This document shows, piece by piece, positions 4,960 to 6,313 of a stretch of 6,313 bases of DNA (positions within the stretch are counted from its first letter, which is position 1; each line of letters begins with the position of its first letter). Source of the stretch: Clostridia bacterium (GTDB lineage Bacteria > Bacillota > Clostridia > Oscillospirales > CAG-272); contig JAFOAB010000133.1 in assembly GCA_017382555.1 (NCBI GenBank), positions 1-6,313 of the forward strand, written 5' to 3'. Position numbers and translations under genes: made by a program. The notes under the pieces are model-generated. The model saw only the letters and a program-made list of their open reading frames with translations, searched no databases and was not told the DNA's origin.

Positions 4960-5859
4960 ATGAAGATTTTAGCACCGAATTACTATAAAAGCTTTAAATG
5001 CATCGCCGATAAATGTGGGCACAGCTGCTGTATCGGCTGGGACGTTTATATAGACGAGGAGACCCTTGAGCGTTATCAGAGCGCCGAGGGATGCCTCGGT
5101 GCGCGCATACGCGAAAGCCTTTGCGAAAAGGAGGACGGCGTGTGCTTTGAGATGCGAGCGGACGGTCGATGCCCGTTTTTAAACGATACGGGGCTTTGCG
5201 ACATTATTTGCGAGAGAGGAGAGGGATATATCTCCGAAATATGCCGCGAGCATCCGCGCTATTACAATTTTTTTGCCGACCGTACGGAAATGGGAATCGG
5301 TCTTTCCTGCGAGGAGGCGGCGCGTATTATCCTCTCACAAACGGAAAAAACAGTGCTTGTTACCGTTTGCGAGGACGAATGGGAGCCCGATGAGCCGAGT
5401 GCGTGGGAAAATACGCTCCAAACGGAGAGGGAAAAGCTATTTAATAAAATACAAAACGAGCCGATTAATTTTGATGTACTGAAGAAGGCAGGGAAGAACA
5501 CCTCGGAGTGGCGCGAAATACTGCGCTCACTTGAAAGGCTTGACAGCTTGTGGGATGACTATCTCGATCTCATTACGGATGAAGATGCCGATTTATCGCA
5601 TCTCGAGCTGCCGCTACAAAAGCTGCTCCTTTATTTTGCTTACCGCCATACCGCAAATGCGGAGGATGTTGCGGAGCTTCTGGCACGTATTTCCTTTGCG
5701 TATCTTTCTTGCCTTGTTGTCCGTTCCATTTGCATCGGCAAAATGAAAAAGGACGGCAAGTGCGAGCTTGCCGTCCTTTGTGAGTTTGCGCGTGCGTATT
5801 CCGCGGAAATAGAGTATTCCGAGGAGAATACGGAAGCACTTATTGATATCTTCAGATAA
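4960..5859 (+). CDS. fliB: FliB-like flagellin lysine-N-methylase family protein
   Basis: This 299-residue cysteine-rich cytoplasmic protein resembles FliB, which methylates lysines of flagellin; Salmonella FliB is reported to use a [4Fe-4S] cluster. The N-terminal half shows the family cysteine pattern: C14-x4-C19-x3-C23-C24 (DKCGHSCCIGW), C71-x8-C80 in CPFLNDTGLC, C95 in the ISEICREHPR phrase, and C117. The CC and CPFL...GLC phrases recall YkgJ-type metal-binding proteins. The C-terminal half is helical and ends with the family-like EFARAYSAEIEYSEEN, so the protein appears complete, although shorter than Salmonella FliB (about 400 residues). The ATG has GGAGG (4950-4954) in front. No flagellar gene is nearby, so flagellin methylation is uncertain and another protein could be the target. 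Its last eight bases overlap the convergent SGNH hydrolase gene, and codons 263-274 contain a hairpin that probably terminates that gene. Confidence 0.85.
   Translation: MKILAPNYYKSFKCIADKCGHSCCIGWDVYIDEETLERYQSAEGCLGARIRESLCEKEDGVCFEMRADGRCPFLNDTGLCDIICERGEGYISEICREHPRYYNFFADRTEMGIGLSCEEAARIILSQTEKTVLVTVCEDEWEPDEPSAWENTLQTEREKLFNKIQNEPINFDVLKKAGKNTSEWREILRSLERLDSLWDDYLDLITDEDADLSHLELPLQKLLLYFAYRHTANAEDVAELLARISFAYLSCLVVRSICIGKMKKDGKCELAVLCEFARAYSAEIEYSEENTEALIDIFR
5748..5779 (-). terminator. Intrinsic terminator for the SGNH hydrolase gene, inside the FliB-like gene
   Basis: A perfect 13-bp stem (5748-5760 with 5767-5779) surrounds the loop TGCGAG (5761-5766). On the minus strand it lies about 72 bases after the SGNH stop codon and leads into TTTTT-C-ATTTT (5750-5740, partly in the stem). 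On the plus strand no T-run follows, so it should act only on the minus-strand transcript. It encodes FliB-like residues 263-274. Confidence 0.75.
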
Positions 5860-6313
5860 ATTCCAGTATCTTTTCCGTAACCGCCTTGGCAAGGATCTTG
5901 GAGCCATCTTCGCCAAAGTGCACCCAGTCGCAATGCATGGATGGGTCAATGCCGTTGCTTACGGTGTATAAATCGTTTACGGGCACGCCAAGCTCGTCCA
6001 TAAGCTCCTTTGCGGCGGCGTTATATCGCTCTATATCAGCGTTATAGCGGAAGAAATCGGGCGTTGCCTTCTCCTCCAATATGGAGGTGGAGAGAGCAAA
6101 GATAATTTTCGCGTCGGGGAACAGCTTTGTAAGCATTGCGTGTATTCTTTTAAGATAATACACGTAGATCTCACAAGGAGTTAGCGGCTCGTCACCGTTA
6201 AGGCGAAGCACGTCCCACAGACCGTTATTCCAATGGATAACGTCAATTTGAATATTTTCCTTTTTCAGCCGTTTTGCCCAATCGTACAGCGCACGAAGCG
6301 TGTATTGGGCAAA
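5852..6313 (-). CDS. SGNH/GDSL hydrolase, C-terminal part (start beyond the window)
   Basis: The visible 153 residues are the C-terminal part of an SGNH-fold esterase/lipase-type hydrolase. The frame is open to the right edge, so the gene begins outside the window. Block III appears as HWNNGLWD (6212-6235), whose asparagine contributes to the oxyanion hole in the family. Block V appears as DWVHF, with the catalytic aspartate and histidine at 5918-5929. The nucleophile block (GDS, block I) and the block II glycine must lie in the missing N-terminal part. A GTG at 6209-6211 could be mistaken for a start, but it sits just after block III within the conserved domain. The stop overlaps the convergent FliB-like gene by 8 bp. 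The substrate is unknown: candidates are acetylated sugars, cell-wall polymers or lipids. Whether it is secreted depends on the unseen N terminus. Confidence 0.87.
   Translation of the reverse strand, partial: FAQYTLRALYDWAKRLKKENIQIDVIHWNNGLWDVLRLNGDEPLTPCEIYVYYLKRIHAMLTKLFPDAKIIFALSTSILEEKATPDFFRYNADIERYNAAAKELMDELGVPVNDLYTVSNGIDPSMHCDWVHFGEDGSKILAKAVTEKILEFI

Noticed and set aside
6209..6211. GTG as the start of the SGNH hydrolase
   Set aside because: The frame stays open to the window edge, and the family block III motif lies upstream of this codon, so the codon is an internal valine.
1..6313. CRISPR array, tRNA, rRNA, insertion sequence or integrase
   Set aside because: No regularly spaced repeats, tRNA-like or rRNA-like sequence, transposase motifs or terminal inverted repeats were found.

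Overview
The window looks like chromosomal sequence from a strictly anaerobic, mid-GC Clostridia-type Firmicute, perhaps a gut Oscillospirales or Ruminococcaceae relative. The signs are strong AGGAGG/GGAGG ribosome sites, sigma-A-like promoters, tight intrinsic terminators, an oxygen-scavenging flavodiiron/rubredoxin locus, a clostridial-style FliB homologue and a 'TCATCCTGAGCGAAGCGAAGGAT' -type dispersed repeat. The taxonomic placement is inference; no rRNA or marker gene is present.

Layout. (1) Positions 138-1672, minus strand: a two-gene operon with an M20-family metallopeptidase followed by a PaaI-like hotdog thioesterase. It has a promoter near 1717-1746 and a terminator hairpin at 91-126. 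(2) 1811-3930, plus strand: an oxygen/NO-detoxification operon. Its main gene is a 596-residue multidomain flavodiiron protein (metallo-beta-lactamase, flavodoxin, flavin reductase, short-spacer rubredoxin). After a 74-bp gap carrying a palindromic dispersed repeat comes a free-standing 52-residue rubredoxin. A 15-bp hairpin fills the gap to the next, convergent operon and reads as a terminator on both strands. (3) 3933-4836, minus strand: a MazG-like pyrophosphohydrolase followed one base later by a kynurenine-formamidase-like cyclase. (4) 4960-5859, plus strand: a compact FliB-like cysteine-rich protein with its own good promoter. (5) 5852-6313, minus strand: the C-terminal part of an SGNH/GDSL hydrolase running off the right edge. 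It overlaps the FliB gene tail to tail by 8 bp, and its likely terminator lies inside the FliB coding sequence.

How the genes fit together. The flavodiiron protein appears to merge in one chain what acetogens such as Moorella encode as two proteins: FprA and the high-molecular-weight rubredoxin Hrb. It should carry electrons from NAD(P)H through flavin and rubredoxin to the diiron site, reducing O2 to water and/or NO to N2O. The small rubredoxin next to it is a likely extra carrier. The other genes are metabolic or housekeeping functions with no obvious shared pathway. I see no mobile element, CRISPR array, tRNA, rRNA or clearly new defence or biosynthetic system. The most interesting points are the fused FprA-Hrb architecture with two different rubredoxin types, and the terminator embedded antisense inside the FliB gene.
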